64,000 nt of DNA from Margaritispora aquatica (taxonomy: Eukaryota; Ascomycota; Leotiomycetes; Helotiales; Discinellaceae). The position numbers were made by a program, and so were the translations under genes. The stretch's first letter is position 1; every line of letters begins with the position of its first letter. The notes beneath the pieces are model-generated. The model was not told the origin of the DNA, made no database searches, and saw nothing but the letters and a program-made list of their open reading frames with translations. This document shows, in pieces, positions 53,448 to 64,000 of the stretch. The stretch covers positions 88,779-152,778 of the forward strand of contig VJWN01000039.1 of NCBI GenBank assembly GCA_007644065.1, given 5' to 3'.

Positions 53448-54149
53448 GTCGTACTGGCCTAGTCACAGTGCGATTCTGCAAGGTGAGCATGAGAACTTTG
53501 AGCCATGCTCCAAGCTCCCGATGCTCTCATCTCGTGTGCTAAGAGTCTGAAGAAAACGTCGGGCTGTAGACAGATAGTTGAGAGAGGGCAATGAGGATGT
53601 GCGGGCGATCAAAGCAACACACTTAGTGCGTAACGACGTTTTCGCGCAAAAAGAATGGAGGAAAGATAGCGAAAGCAGCTGCAAACGGGAAGGAGCTATC
53701 GTGCGCGTGGCCTCACGACAGGTTCAGCAAGCTCAAATAGTTAGGTAGGTAGATTCACGATACCCAAGATGAAGACATCACAACAGACCAGTTGTAACTC
53801 GCAATAGAATAATTGATTTCATAACGATAATAGCTAATGCCATCACACATAACGACCCCAAACCCCACCATAGCTTCCATCCATGCATGCACGCAAGAGC
53901 GCCGATGTCACCACCGAGCGCCAGGAAACATATCCACAGCCAGATAAACCCAAAACCCATCAAATCCCAAGTCCCAAATCCGCATCAAGTATTCCATCCA
54001 ACGCCGTGCGCAGGGGTATCAAGTCCTCGCTCCATTCGCCATCCAGAAAGACGTTCATATATCATTCCCGTTCGTTCCCCCATCTCATAGATAGATAGAA
54101 GACCCGCCATGCCTTGCATCGTATCTCATCATGTATCGTGAATCATGGA
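53448..54149. other. Intergenic, convergent 3' regions
   Basis: 702 bp between the stops of the MFSD1-like gene (+) and the acidic protein (-). Short open frames on both strands at 53.88-54.10 kb have no recognisable content. No RNA gene seen. Confidence 0.4.
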
Positions 54150-54965
54150 TCAAAATTCCATATCCTCAGCTTCACCTAAAAGGAATCGATCCAACAACGT
54201 GAGTTGCTCTTCCTCCTCCACCGGTTCCTGTTCCTGCTGCTCTTCCATGTCGACATCCTCTCCCCAGCCAATCTCAACGACACCGCGTAAACCGCGGAGC
54301 ATGCACGCAATGCTCGAATCCCTCATTTGTCGATAGACCCCGCGCTTCACGGCCGGGACGAGCTCGTTGGTGGGACAGAGGTGGCACAGCCAGGGATAGT
54401 CGGTGGTCAGTTTACGGCGTGCCCAGATGAGGTAATGTTGGGCTATCTCCTGCTTGGTGGGCTGGTAATATGTTGTTGTGGCTGGGTTGGGGATAGGTGC
54501 TAGGTTAGAAGTGGACGAGGAGGTGGAGCAAGATGGGGAGGAGTCGTACTTGATGGTGAAGCCGTTGATATAGTTGTCGACCTCGTCGTTGACGTTGTAG
54601 CCGGAGGCGAAGATGCCATTGAGGTAGGCACCGTCCTGCATCTCGATATCAATATCGGAGGTAACGAACCTCTTGAAGCGGAGACCGTTTTGCATTTCGA
54701 CATCAGTGTCGAGCTCGGTGGCTGGTCCAGAGAAGTCGAGCATGGTGACTTCAGCTTCGTCATGCGCTCCATCAGTAGTAGTAGCGATGGCCGATTCTTG
54801 AGCGCCAGGAGGCCCATCATAAGAGTATAGGTGATCATAATCGTCCATGTCGTCGTCGCCTTCGTTGTCGCTGATGGGCTCGGGGATGTACTTCCAGGAG
54901 CGTCCAGCTGCTCTGTTGATCTCGTTCTGCAAGATTGCGGCTTGATTATCGTATAGAGACATCAT
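54150..54965 (-). CDS. Acidic, partly disordered protein of unknown function
   Basis: A single ATG-initiated frame of 271 residues. The N-terminal 20 residues (NQAAILQNEINRAAGRSW) look helical. A long acidic stretch follows with DNEGDDDMDDYDH, then two similar segments, DTDVEMQNG and DIDIEMQDG, about 20 residues apart. A Ser/Thr/Pro-rich part leads to a more ordered region near 170-235 (YLIWARRKLTTDYPWLCHLCP...). The C-terminus is strongly acidic again (EEQQEQEPVEEEEQ). No family recognised. No membrane segment or signal peptide. The codon pattern and the matching acidic bias support it as a real gene. Confidence 0.65.
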   Translation of the reverse strand: MMSLYDNQAAILQNEINRAAGRSWKYIPEPISDNEGDDDMDDYDHLYSYDGPPGAQESAIATTTDGAHDEAEVTMLDFSGPATELDTDVEMQNGLRFKRFVTSDIDIEMQDGAYLNGIFASGYNVNDEVDNYINGFTIKYDSSPSCSTSSSTSNLAPIPNPATTTYYQPTKQEIAQHYLIWARRKLTTDYPWLCHLCPTNELVPAVKRGVYRQMRDSSIACMLRGLRGVVEIGWGEDVDMEEQQEQEPVEEEEQLTLLDRFLLGEAEDMEF

Positions 54966-56095
54966 GAGGTGAGAGAAAATGAAGAATGTATGGTTTTGTT
55001 TTTGTGTATTAATTGCTGTTGTTATCGCTGTCGCTGTCGCTGTCGCGAGGGTAGAGTGTGCGATGAGGAGGAGGAGGAAAGGTAATCGTTTCGACGAATT
55101 TGAAATTTTCTGCGTTGTGTGAAAGGATCCAGGCTAGGAGCAAATAGCGCAGAGACTAGAGTGAAAAATGGTTCCATGATGATGGTGAATTGATGATATC
55201 GGAAGCTGGTACATTGTAGGTAGTAGTGGTGTGGCGCTGAGGGGGGAAACCTGAGGGGAAACCTGAGGGGAAACTCAATGAATGTGCTAAGCGAGAATAC
55301 TTGATTGGTTGAGGACGGGGAGAATGTGGTTATAGGGCTGAATAGTGAAGAGCTAGAGAATAGTAGCGCAAGCACTAAGTTCGGTTTTGAAACGGCGTTT
55401 CAGACATCGCACGTGAACTTTGAAGCTATATGGAATATGGATTAGAGCATACTGTATATGGCATAGGTAGGGGGAGGTTATTGTGGGTAAGAAAGGGTAC
55501 CTACAGGAAGTGATGACCTCGGCCATTCTGTGTGTATAGAGTGTGAGTTGGGTACACAGCTGACTGATACCTCAGGATCAAACACAATGTGGAAGAGAAG
55601 ATACGAAGTGAACATTGAAGGACACGGTTTACGGTATCTCCTTTAGTATATTGACAGTGATACGCCTGTCTGCTCCGTAGCTTAGAATGGTAAGTCCCTT
55701 CAGGTATTTGGTGGTATAACAGGGGAGTGGAATCATATCAGGAAGTTCACATAGAGCGGAGAGCAAATCAAGGCACAATACAAAGAAGAAGAGTTGTGGC
55801 ATGACATGGTACGCATTGCGTATGCAGAGCATGGGAAACTTCTTGAAGTACTACCTACTCCTTGGTGGAAGTACTTGAGGCAATGCTGAACGCTTGCTAT
55901 ACAATCCAGGAACTGCCCGCATGACAGCTCAAGATCCATTTGAATCTTGAAGATCAATTTGATTCCCGCCCTGACCTACTGAATGACCGAGAAATGCTTC
56001 ATGCTCTCCTCACGAGTGCCTGCAACTAATTTCTGTAACTGTGACAGGAGTCCACGACATTTCCTTGCCCCTCTAATTTCTAAGCTCTCCAAACG
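54966..56095. other. Intergenic with short repeats
   Basis: 1.1 kb between two minus-strand genes. It contains a (cgctgt)n microsatellite at about 55,027-55,047 and a three-copy 12-bp repeat (cctgaggggaaa) at about 55,240-55,276, plus a short open frame that these repeats partly create. No credible gene. Confidence 0.5.
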
Positions 56096-56850
56096 CTACT
56101 CATAGGCCCTGCAAGCATCTGTTATCAAGTCAGTGGTGTGCACATATGTAGCAAGTGGCTCAGCAGAGGGGGTGGAGAGAATTGAAATCAAGAATGCAGA
56201 GGAAGAAGTTCATGTACCCAAGGTAATCCTCCTTAATGCTGGCAATTGCCCACATGCCACCAACTTCTGCTCTCGTTCCAATTAACTTGACGCGCACATG
56301 AGTACCGGGCTCGATCACCGAATCCTCGTTGTTGGTGAATTGCGGAGGAGTTGCGTTAGGGTCGTACTTGATGTCCGGAGGAATAAGCTGAACAGATCAG
56401 CCTTGCTCGATTCAACACCACAGAACAACAGCATTGCAACAGGATTCCTGTTGCAATCTCCAAGAACATACCTGTGCAGAAACAAAGAGGGGAAGTGGTC
56501 CAGCATCTGCGAAGAATCCAACGCTATTGACTGATGTGACAATCGCATCAACCTATTCGTGTGTAAGTTATGCACTGCAGCAAAGAAATGCGCCTGCCTA
56601 CGGTCTCGCCCTTGAACGGTCTCCAGACTACAGCTCGGTATCCAACCGTGAATTCAGCCAGCCCACTGCCAGGCAGAATGCGCCCCTCCGAGATGTTGAA
56701 GGTATCCATGATTGTGATTATGAAGTATCTACCAGTGCAAGTTCCCTCGACATCCTTCAACAGCTTTCCTGTGACCAGCTCATGCATGTTCTTGCCGAAA
56801 TACGAAGGGTGCAGAGTTACCTGCCGCTCGAGGTTGTAGAGGAAGAACAT
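56096..56850 (-). CDS. RPB7: RNA polymerase II subunit Rpb7
   Basis: Exons 56850-56602, 56552-56472, 56387-56218 and 56108-56096 give 170 residues, almost the length of yeast Rpb7 (171). It starts [19 protein letters not shown], the N-terminal tip domain, followed by [11 protein letters not shown] and [17 protein letters not shown]. The S1/OB-fold domain begins after intron 1 ([15 protein letters not shown]), and the protein ends IKEDYLGAYE with a four-codon last exon. Rpb7 pairs with Rpb4 to form the stalk of RNA polymerase II in the nucleus. The match to Rpb7 is much better than to the Pol III relative Rpc25. The 5' part of this gene is open further upstream, but MFFL is the conserved start. 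Confidence 0.93.
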
Positions 56851-58011
56851 TATGATGGTGGTTGTTCGAATTGTACGGTCTTTCAAAGATGTCACGAATT
56901 GGGAGGCGATAGAGTTCGCACGAGATCACGAAATAAGTCGCTGGAAAGTCCGGTGAACCAAGTATGGTCGTCGAGCCTGATCACCACAGTGAATTCGACG
57001 TGGAAGGCAAATTCGATGTAGTTCGTACAATGCGACGGCACCGCAACGCAGTCAAGCGAGCTAAACGCGTCTGTTGAAGCCCATGAATATACAATTCCTG
57101 ATCGCAAGAGCAGCTAGATCACCACAAATCCAATGCGCTCGTCCAGCCTGTTCGTCTGCAGCCATCAGTCAAGCACGCGACGGAGCGCAGGCATAACATA
57201 ACGTACTGTAGACACTGCAAAGAAAGACCAATATACTCTGGCAGATCTCCCAGACGTATCAAAGAGAGAGTAATTCGAGGGTAGCCGGTGTATGGGTCGT
57301 GGGTAATGGTGGTGGGGTGGATAATAGCTAGGGACGAGGTCGCCGTCGTCGTCGCAGGACCAGAAGAAGTTTGAACGATGCTTCAATGCCAAGAGATGTG
57401 GATTGTGAATAATGATTGTTGGTGATCAAATATACGCAATAAAGACGAATACTCGAGACTGAACGTTCACACTGCTGCTTGTTGCTGATTTGTTGTGTTT
57501 GAGGAAACGGACCTCGGATGACATGTGATGGGTGATTATTCTCATAGTAGAGAGGTATAGGTATAGGTATACGTATAGGTGGGTAGAGTAGTATGTATTC
57601 AACACCCTCACGGAGGAAACATCTCAATTCAGATATAAGTGCGACGTAAACCCAACGAATGACAATATTGATCATTCATTCATTCATACTATATTCCCAT
57701 TCCATTCCCCATCCCCTCCTTTTCCCCACCCTACTGCCACTGCCACTGCCACTGGCACCTTAGACTTGTTACTTCTTTAGAGCGATGAACTCTCCAGGAC
57801 CCCTCTGATCTGTCTTTGTCCAAAAGTCTCCTTTCACCCTCCCTCCCCACTGCCCCATCCATCATACCACAAACCACAAATCACAAATAATACGCACCAC
57901 GTTTCGCCATTCTCGCTCAAAGAAGCTTCATTCAACGCATCCGCAAAGGAATAAGCTATAAACTATAAACCAGAAGCTATCTATCAACGACCACGCTCGC
58001 CATCACCAAAC
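56851..58011. other. Divergent promoter region with simple repeats
   Basis: 1.16 kb between Rpb7 (-) and the Mpo1-like gene (+). It has a (ggtata)n microsatellite near 57,553-57,580 and a (ctgcca)n run near 57,729-57,752, then a pyrimidine-rich promoter stretch. Several open frames at 57.16-57.68 kb on the minus strand are unsupported. Confidence 0.45.
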
Positions 58012-58719
58012 ATGTCTCTCGACCTCGAGAAGCAACTCTGCTTCGTAAGACGACACCTCCACTTCCATTTACATCTTGGATAGAATGCCCGCTGATACGT
58101 GACAGTATGGCGCCTACCATCATAATGCTACCAACATTCGAATCCATATGGCCTGCGTCCCTATGATTCTAGCTGCCAGCATACTTCTCGTACGATTCCT
58201 ACTCTGCCGTGCCCATATGCTATGCCCATGTTGACCTTCTGCGTGTAGTTTACCTTAACACCTACCCTAATTACTCTGCCATCATGGCTCTCCGTGCCCA
58301 ATATGCCCTTGAACTTCGGAACAATTGGCGCCATAGGCTACAGCATATTCTACATACTACTTGAACCAGTCGCGGGAACTATACTTCTGCCCATCATTCT
58401 GGGCTGGGCGGCCTATGCAAATCATCTTGCGGTGGCCTATCCCTCTGCCTCCTTGAAGGCTGGAATCTTCTTCGAGGTGTTTTCTTGGGTCGCACAATTT
58501 ATTGGACACGGAGTATATGAGGGTCGCGCACCAGCATTGCTGGACAACTTGGTACAGGCTCTTGTGCTCGCGCCATTCTTTGTCTTCATGGAAATGCTCT
58601 TCAAGTGTGGTTACCGACCTGAACTACAGAAGCGGGTCAACGAAGCCGTTAGCAAGGAAATCCTGAAGTTCCGAACAGAAAAGGCTGGTCGCGAGGTTAA
58701 GAACGGCAAGGCGAATTGA
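58012..58719 (+). CDS. Mpo1-like (DUF962/YGL010w) membrane protein
   Basis: Exons 58012-58044, 58106-58189 and 58249-58719 give 195 residues. The 11-codon first exon (MSLDLEKQLCF) joins YGAYHHNATNIRIHM, the conserved N-terminal histidine motif, then CVPMILAASILL. Further hydrophobic segments follow near residues 60-100 and 120-155, with the second histidine motif QFIGHG and the C-terminal FKCGYRPEL. In yeast Mpo1 is an Fe(II)-dependent dioxygenase in the endoplasmic reticulum that alpha-oxidises 2-hydroxy fatty acids; the conserved histidines are all present here. The tail is lysine-rich. Intron sizes are 61 and 59 nt. Confidence 0.9.
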
Positions 58720-59172
58720 AACATTCTCAGAGGTTGCAGCAATACCAATTTCAGAACATTTCGCACAGTCTACGATGGAGCCTGGGAAGATGGTGGGCGA
58801 GGAGGACACCAGGAAACTTGTTACGGTTTGGCAGTTACTGCAGTGGCATTGACTTTGGGCCGGATCAGGGTGGTGAGACAGAAGTCGAGGAATGGTAGCA
58901 TGAGACGCTCTCAAGTTCGCGAGGGGCATTTCTTGAGTTTATTGGTTGAGATGTGACTGCTCACAGGAACTCGAATCACATTTGCGATTAATGAGGTAGT
59001 GTTAACAGAGAACGTTCGGTTTCTCTGGAGTATGGCGTTCACGGTGCAATCAAGCAAGCAATTAATGGTTCTCGAAGCAAATTATCTTGCTTGGTTAAGT
59101 TGTGGTTCAAATGAGAGTAGAAATTACTTACTCTAGGTTTCTTTTTCGTCTTCTTTTTCTTAATCTCGCAAT
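58720..59172. other. Intergenic, convergent 3' regions
   Basis: 453 bp between two stops. T-rich near 59,140-59,160. No gene seen. Confidence 0.4.
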
Positions 59173-60567
59173 TCAGGCTTTCTGTCTTGCATGCTTGACA
59201 TCACTCCTTTCTTCTAGTCCTTCATTCTTTCGACGTTGAGGTTTGCGTTTCTGCGCAGTCGACAATCTTGCCAATTTTGCTCGAATTGCAGCTCTCCTTC
59301 TGGTGGCGGTTAGTAGTCAATTTCGCAAAGCCAGCCAAAATTCCTTTGAAGACACTCACTTTCGCTCGTTCTCCCAATTAGGATACTGCCAACCTTGATT
59401 GAAGCCTTCTTCCTCAAGAGGGGAGAAAAGCTGTTCCCAGGCACGTATCTCCTGATCAAGGTTGCGCGTGAGATCTGAGATCATCGTATCTGCTCTCGGT
59501 GAGGAAGGGGTAGAAGTCATCGGGGATACCTCTGGCGAAATCACTCTCCGAACTCTCTCGATGGATGGGATCGCAATTGGCTTCGGAACCATCTTCCGCC
59601 TCACCTTGTATGTCTTGAGGGGCAGCTGAGGTAGAGGCTGCACAGGCACAGGTGGAAGTCTGCCATGTGCCGTCTGCAGAGCACTTGCCCAGCGCCCCTC
59701 GTCGAGGTGCAGTTCCTGGTAGACAGGCACTGCACTCTGCGGTCGTGGTAATGCTGATGCATCCAGGCCGGCGGTGTTGATGTACTGGCGTACAAGATCT
59801 GGCTCAAGAGCAGTGGAGTCACGAGTGTAACTCCACTTATACCTATCAGCAGCAGCTCTAGCATCAGCGCGAATCTCCCGCTTGCTCTTAACTCTCGATT
59901 CATTTGGTGCAGCATGAGTGGAAGAGGGCTCAGCAATGACTCTAGGAATGTCAGCATAGTGCTTCGGTGCAGGAGGACGGGAATGCGGCGACGACGAGCC
60001 CGGCTTCGCATACTCAGCTTTTTCCCAGGAATCATACTCATCCACCCCTCTGGCGCAGCACAACCCTCCATTCGCCTCACGGTGTCTCTCGTCCGGCCGA
60101 CGTCCCTCAGCTTCGCACGCCGAGCACACGAACGCCAGTTTCCTCTTCTTCATCGCCTTTTTAATCTCTGCCTGTCTCCTCAGCCTCTCCTGCTCGCGTC
60201 TCGTAGAATGGACTCGCCTACGAACCTCCTCACCTGCTCGTTTAGCCGCACGCTCCTGCTCCCTTTTCACCGCCAACGCCGCTTCTCTATCCCGCGCAAC
60301 GGCCTCAGCATGCTGCCTCGCTCTCGCGGCGGCCTGTCGTCGCGAGAGCTCCTCTTGCAGGTGCTTCTCCTCGCACGCGTCGCAGAGCGTGTTGACGGTG
60401 CGGTGGGCCACAGGGGCGGGACAGCTCACGGGCATGGCGGGACAAAAGAAGGATTTCCAGAATCCGATCTTCCGCTGCGCGTGTTGGACGGCTTTGATGT
60501 AAGTTTTGCAGGGCTTGTGCGAGGAAGTGCGGTGCTTGCAAGTGTAAGAGATGATTGTTTTGCACAT
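59173..60567 (-). CDS. Coiled-coil protein with N-terminal Cys-rich segment, unknown
   Basis: Exons 60567-59360 and 59299-59173 (intron 60 nt) give 444 residues. The upstream frame opens at a TTG, so MCKTIISYTCKHR is taken as the start. Cysteines and histidines within the first 80 residues (CKH, CKT, FFCP, CPAP, CDAC) suggest a small metal-binding region of the type seen in fungal MCK-start proteins. Residues about 68-150 form a highly charged Arg/Glu/Ala-rich coiled coil, followed by CSACEAEG and GLCCARG. The rest is Pro/Ser-rich and probably disordered, with a basic tail (QKRKPQRRK) added by the second exon that could be a nuclear signal. No function can be assigned. Confidence 0.7.
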
Positions 60568-61601
60568 CTTACTAGTTCTTGGGTTTTTGTGTGGTAAAGA
60601 TGCTTTTATAGTGGTTTTGGGGGATCTTTGGTTCAAAGAACTGTTGATCTAACCGGTGGATTCGTATATGGTGGTTTCGTGTGGAAGGTTTGAGAAATAT
60701 CGATGTATCGGTGGGTGGGTATGAGGGGTTTACAATGCTTATTGTGCAAGTGCATATATAGCCTTGAAGGAAGTACTGTTCCCTCCTGTCTTTCATGTTT
60801 GATGTTTCTCTTCCATACATCGCTCCAGGTTCTTTGTATAAATCTTTGGTCAAGTCAGAGAAGACTTGAGGCAAAAATACCTATTGTTTGAAGATTGTTC
60901 CTTCTAGCTTCTTTGTCGGTTGAGGCAATATTACTTTCAACAAAGAAACCAAAATATGATGCCTTGGGCTCTTCTGAGCTCTTAGCAGTGGTGGCGATAT
61001 TGTGATTAATTCCATCGTTTAAGATCATCACCAATTATACGGCATTTTGTCTTTTCTCATGCTGCTTTGAAGTCATCAATTATCTCGATTGTCTGCTGGG
61101 TAACTGGGACACTTACTTCGTAAGACGTGAGAAGTTGTGTTGTTTATGTGTAGGAGGGCAAACTCATCACAGTCATATCCACACACTTATATCTCGCTGA
61201 TATCATTAGTCTCACATCTTGTCAGGCCTCAGACTTCCTGTGTACACAATAGCTATCTAGACATGTCGGTGGTTTTGCAAAATGAAACCGTGTGATTATC
61301 ACGTGATGTCAACTCTTGTTGTCTTTACTTTCTTGATTATATAGATTCAAAACCACTATGGTTTCCAAACAGGAGAAGAATACAATGATATCTCGTTTGC
61401 AGCTCATTGTGGCTTCAATGAGTTGCGAAGCTCCTCACAAGAACACGAAACCTTGGTGTCTGGTTAATTTTCAAGTTTCGCTAATTCGGTGCATCATCCC
61501 CCGGAGCTATGTTTTATTTCAACTACAAGTATGAAGAATGTTGTGATCTAAGAGCTGTCAAGCACAATAAATCTCTACGCAAATCGAATCTCTACCACAC
61601 A
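60568..61601. other. Divergent upstream region, no gene seen
   Basis: 1.0 kb between divergent genes. AT-rich and T-rich tracts only. Short frames on both strands near 60.6-60.9 kb are unsupported. Confidence 0.4.
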
Positions 61602-62571
61602 ATGAGTCCAGCTTCCACTCTCGCTGCTGATGAGGCATGGCCTCTCTGGTAAGTGATTTTCTTCGTATTGCTGCGGGGTAAAAACAGCTGGTAAAGCGAG
61701 AGTATAACTTTACCTACGTCTACATTGTACTCAGCTGATTGAATATTTCGTCTATAGGAGTAAGCTACCCATAGAGGGAGCTTTTGAGATGGACGTGCCA
61801 AACCAAGACCTCGGCCAAGCCGTCGTCCAAAGTGTCGAGCGACCATGGCTCTTCGGCTACCGTCCAACCACCGCTTCGAACGGGCGGGCAATCCTCATCC
61901 TAGGCGGAGGAGGCTATACGCAACTCATGGTCGGACGCGAAGGTCTCGCCATAGCTCGCTGGCTCTCCAGCCTAGGATTCTACGCCTACGTGCTCGTCCA
62001 CCGCTTCCCGAACGCCACGACGAAACCCCAAGCTCCACTCGACGACGCCCGAGAAGCACTGTCCCTGATCGAAAGTAACGGCTTCACAGCGTCTAACATA
62101 GGTCTCTGCGGTGTTTCTTCCGGCGGCCATCTCGCTGCTGCGCTGTTAGCCGAGTATCCTTCCTTGTGGACAGCGCCCACGCCCTCGCCTCCCAAACCGG
62201 CATTTGCGATTATCGGGTACGGACCCATTTCCACCAACGCCGTGGGCCGCACCATCATCGAGAACAAAGCCGCGCTCGCACCGCCTGAGAAGCAGGAGCT
62301 GTACAACGTCGTGCAGCCAGATGTGCAGCTCCTGTCGCCTGCGCCGCCGTCGTTCATCGTGTATTCGGGCAGCGATCCCGTCGTGCCGGTCATCAATGCG
62401 TATCGTCTTGCCGAGGGCATCACGAAGAGTGGTGGTGCGGTCGAGCTGCATATCTTTGCGGATGCGCCGCATGGCTTTGCGTTGGACACGAAGGATTTGC
62501 CCGTCGCGAAGTGGCCGGAGATGTGTGAGGCGTGGATGGCGCAGCATGGATTCTCGAGTGTTGCAAAGTAG
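61602..62571 (+). CDS. Alpha/beta-hydrolase (esterase/lipase fold)
   Basis: Exons 61602-61648 and 61758-62571 (intron 109 nt) give 286 residues. The oxyanion motif LGGGGY lies near residues 64-69. The nucleophile Ser136 sits in GVSSGG, the acid is in the SGSDPVVP segment, and the base His lies in DAPHGFAL. The order and spacing fit BD-FAE/acetylxylan-esterase-like hydrolases that act on acetylated sugars, but simple carboxylesterases share the same features. No signal peptide, so a cytosolic substrate is expected. The coding part is notably GC-rich compared with its neighbours, so the reverse strand is open too. Distance to the galactan cluster (10 kb) is too large to imply a link. Confidence 0.85.
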
Positions 62572-62933
62572 TTACCTAAACACTCTTATCCGAGAAAGGA
62601 TTCATTTCAAACCAACACTGCACAGCACTTGATATTCAAGCATAGTTCGGTGATTTCTTCATGGGACGTGTTATATTGAAGAGCCTGAATGTAAGTAGTG
62701 GTGTCCAGTCATGTGGAATAGATGCGTACTTCAGAAAACAGGATTGTAATTCTCTGTACTTGAAACTTCGTTCATCGCCATAAACAAACAGTTCATCGCC
62801 TAACTTCCTAATTTCATAATCAACTTCTTCTTGAAGAGAACCCATCATCCAAACCACCTATCCGCTATGTACATATATTTCGGTAAAGTATAACTACTAG
62901 AAGAGAACCCTTCCGCCACCACACCATCGACAC
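62572..62933. other. Intergenic, convergent 3' regions
   Basis: 362 bp between two stops, no gene seen. A minus-strand frame at 62,636-62,857 is not supported. Confidence 0.4.
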
Positions 62934-64000
62934 TTACAAAGCTGGGTTCGGATACATCTCTAACGGCCCCGGTCCCTGCGGCGTGCCTAGGACCTCCTCA
63001 AACATATTCTTCCACCACTCGACACCGGCACGATCATGCTCCCAGCGTCTGAACTTGGTGATCTCGGTGATGTTGCTGCCGTACGGATCCACGCCTCGGG
63101 CCTTGTTGAGGCTGTTGAGCGGCGACGCGCCGGCGCTGCTGGTGTTCTGGCGCGCGTACGAGGTCAGGAAGCTCATGAAGAGCTTGGATGCCTCGGGCCG
63201 CGGCGTGTTGGCGAGAATCCCGCCCGTTTGCGCCCAGCTCATCGTTTGCTCCGGCACCGAGGGCGACTTGCTGCTCATGTATGAGCCGCTGCCGCCGCCG
63301 CCGGTGAAGGTCAGCGCGATGGGGGATGTGGAGTTGTGGTCTGGTGGATGGAGTTAGTGTGTGATAAGCGAGAGTGTTGAGGACAAGCTTACATTTGCTT
63401 CTGATTTCGTTACCAGGGGTTGCAGTGCCGCGAACCCATGTGACGTTGTTCTGTGCAAGAGCATACAACCAGCTGGATCCGTAGTGGGCGACGATGAGAG
63501 AGAACAGGTATGCGACCGCGTCATCATCATTGGGGTATGTGAGGATGAGCTTCCCCTTCCACTTCGGGTTGGCGAAATCTTCGTATGTGCTTGGGATATC
63601 GGAGCTGTTCAGCTTGGTGTTGTCCCACGATATTGTGCCGAAGCCATCTTGGTCGGCGTTAGTGTTTGGTACCTTAGTTTAATGTGCTGAGAAGTAGAAG
63701 GCTTACAGATTGCAATAGGGAGGTATGCGCCATCGAAATCCTTCTCAGTAGCCAGTATATCGTCGAAGTTGGAAGGCTTGTAGTACATGAGTCTGTTGGC
63801 GTTCTTCCAGCGAGTGAAGTCGTGTAGGGTTTGGATGACGACAACATCTGTGACTGAGATGTTTTCGAAGTATGCTCGGTCGATGCGATTGTCGTGATAC
63901 TTGCTCCTGAAAAGAAATCGAAGTTAGCTTCGGTAATAACTTGCATTAAACAACCAGCACCGCAACTGGCTTGGCCAAGCTGAAACCAAACCCTGAGTTT
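62934..64000 (-). CDS. Bacterial-type extracellular solute-binding protein, 5' end off window
   Basis: Exons 63340-62934, 63647-63393 and 63906-63707 join in frame. At least one more exon lies upstream, partly in the last 60 bases or beyond the window; I could not fix its boundary. Readable segments are SKYHDNRIDRAY, VVVIQTLHDFTRWKN and YLPIAIYGFGTISWDNTK across an intron, DFANPKWKGKLILTYPND, and TFTGGGGSGSYM near the C-terminal part. This is the layout of periplasmic iron/spermidine-type binding proteins (ABC-type Fe3+ substrate-binding family) that occur as secreted proteins in many ascomycetes. Fungi lack the partner ABC importer, so the role is unknown. A signal peptide would lie outside the window. 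Confidence 0.75.

Noticed and set aside
62146..62632. Arg/Ser-rich frames overlapping the alpha/beta-hydrolase
   Set aside because: They are shadows produced by the GC-rich hydrolase exon; their low-complexity composition is typical of wrong frames.

Overview
The window looks like nuclear DNA of a filamentous ascomycete (Pezizomycotina; a leotiomycete-like fungus is my guess, not shown). The reasons are short GT-AG introns of about 41-141 nt with CTAAC/CTGAC-type branch sites, fungal-specific families (Lrg1-type LIM-RhoGAP, Zn2Cys6 regulator, 2EXR protein, Mpo1-like protein), and a 13.3 kb AT-rich block whose sequence is typical of repeat-induced point mutation (RIP). All exon structures given here were worked out by hand from splice signals and reading frame.

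Layout. 1-13.35 kb: gene-free, heavily RIP-mutated repeat DNA with several tandem-repeat arrays and no recoverable transposon protein. Its right edge cuts into the 3' end of a small secreted cysteine-rich gene (13.36-13.74 kb). 16.0-27.6 kb: ordinary single genes: LIM-RhoGAP (Lrg1 type), secreted NUP-family purine nucleoside permease-like protein, Gal80-like Gfo/Idh/MocA protein, a 2EXR-domain protein and a small membrane protein.

28.45-51.25 kb: a run of ten genes that reads as a galactan/galactose catabolic cluster. It holds an aldo/keto reductase, a secreted GH43 exo-galactanase-like enzyme with a C-terminal carbohydrate-binding-like domain, a phytanoyl-CoA dioxygenase-family protein, a cytosolic GH2 beta-galactosidase, a secreted CE12 rhamnogalacturonan acetylesterase, an LAC12-like MFS sugar/galactoside permease, aldose 1-epimerase, a DgoD-type D-galactonate dehydratase, a Zn2Cys6 regulator and an SDR dehydrogenase. 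My working model: the secreted enzymes strip pectic or arabinogalactan side chains; the permease imports galactosides or galactose; the beta-galactosidase and mutarotase deliver galactose; a dehydrogenase (perhaps the SDR) oxidises it to galactonate; and the dehydratase commits it to a non-Leloir (De Ley-Doudoroff-like) route. Two CGG-N11-CCG motifs (Gal4-like geometry) lie about 360 bp upstream of the acetylesterase and dehydratase starts. No aldolase or kinase to finish the route is visible here.

51.8-64 kb: housekeeping and unknown genes: MFSD1-like transporter, an acidic disordered protein, RNA polymerase II subunit Rpb7, an Mpo1-like (DUF962) protein, a coiled-coil unknown, an alpha/beta-hydrolase, and a bacterial-type extracellular solute-binding protein whose 5' end runs off the window.
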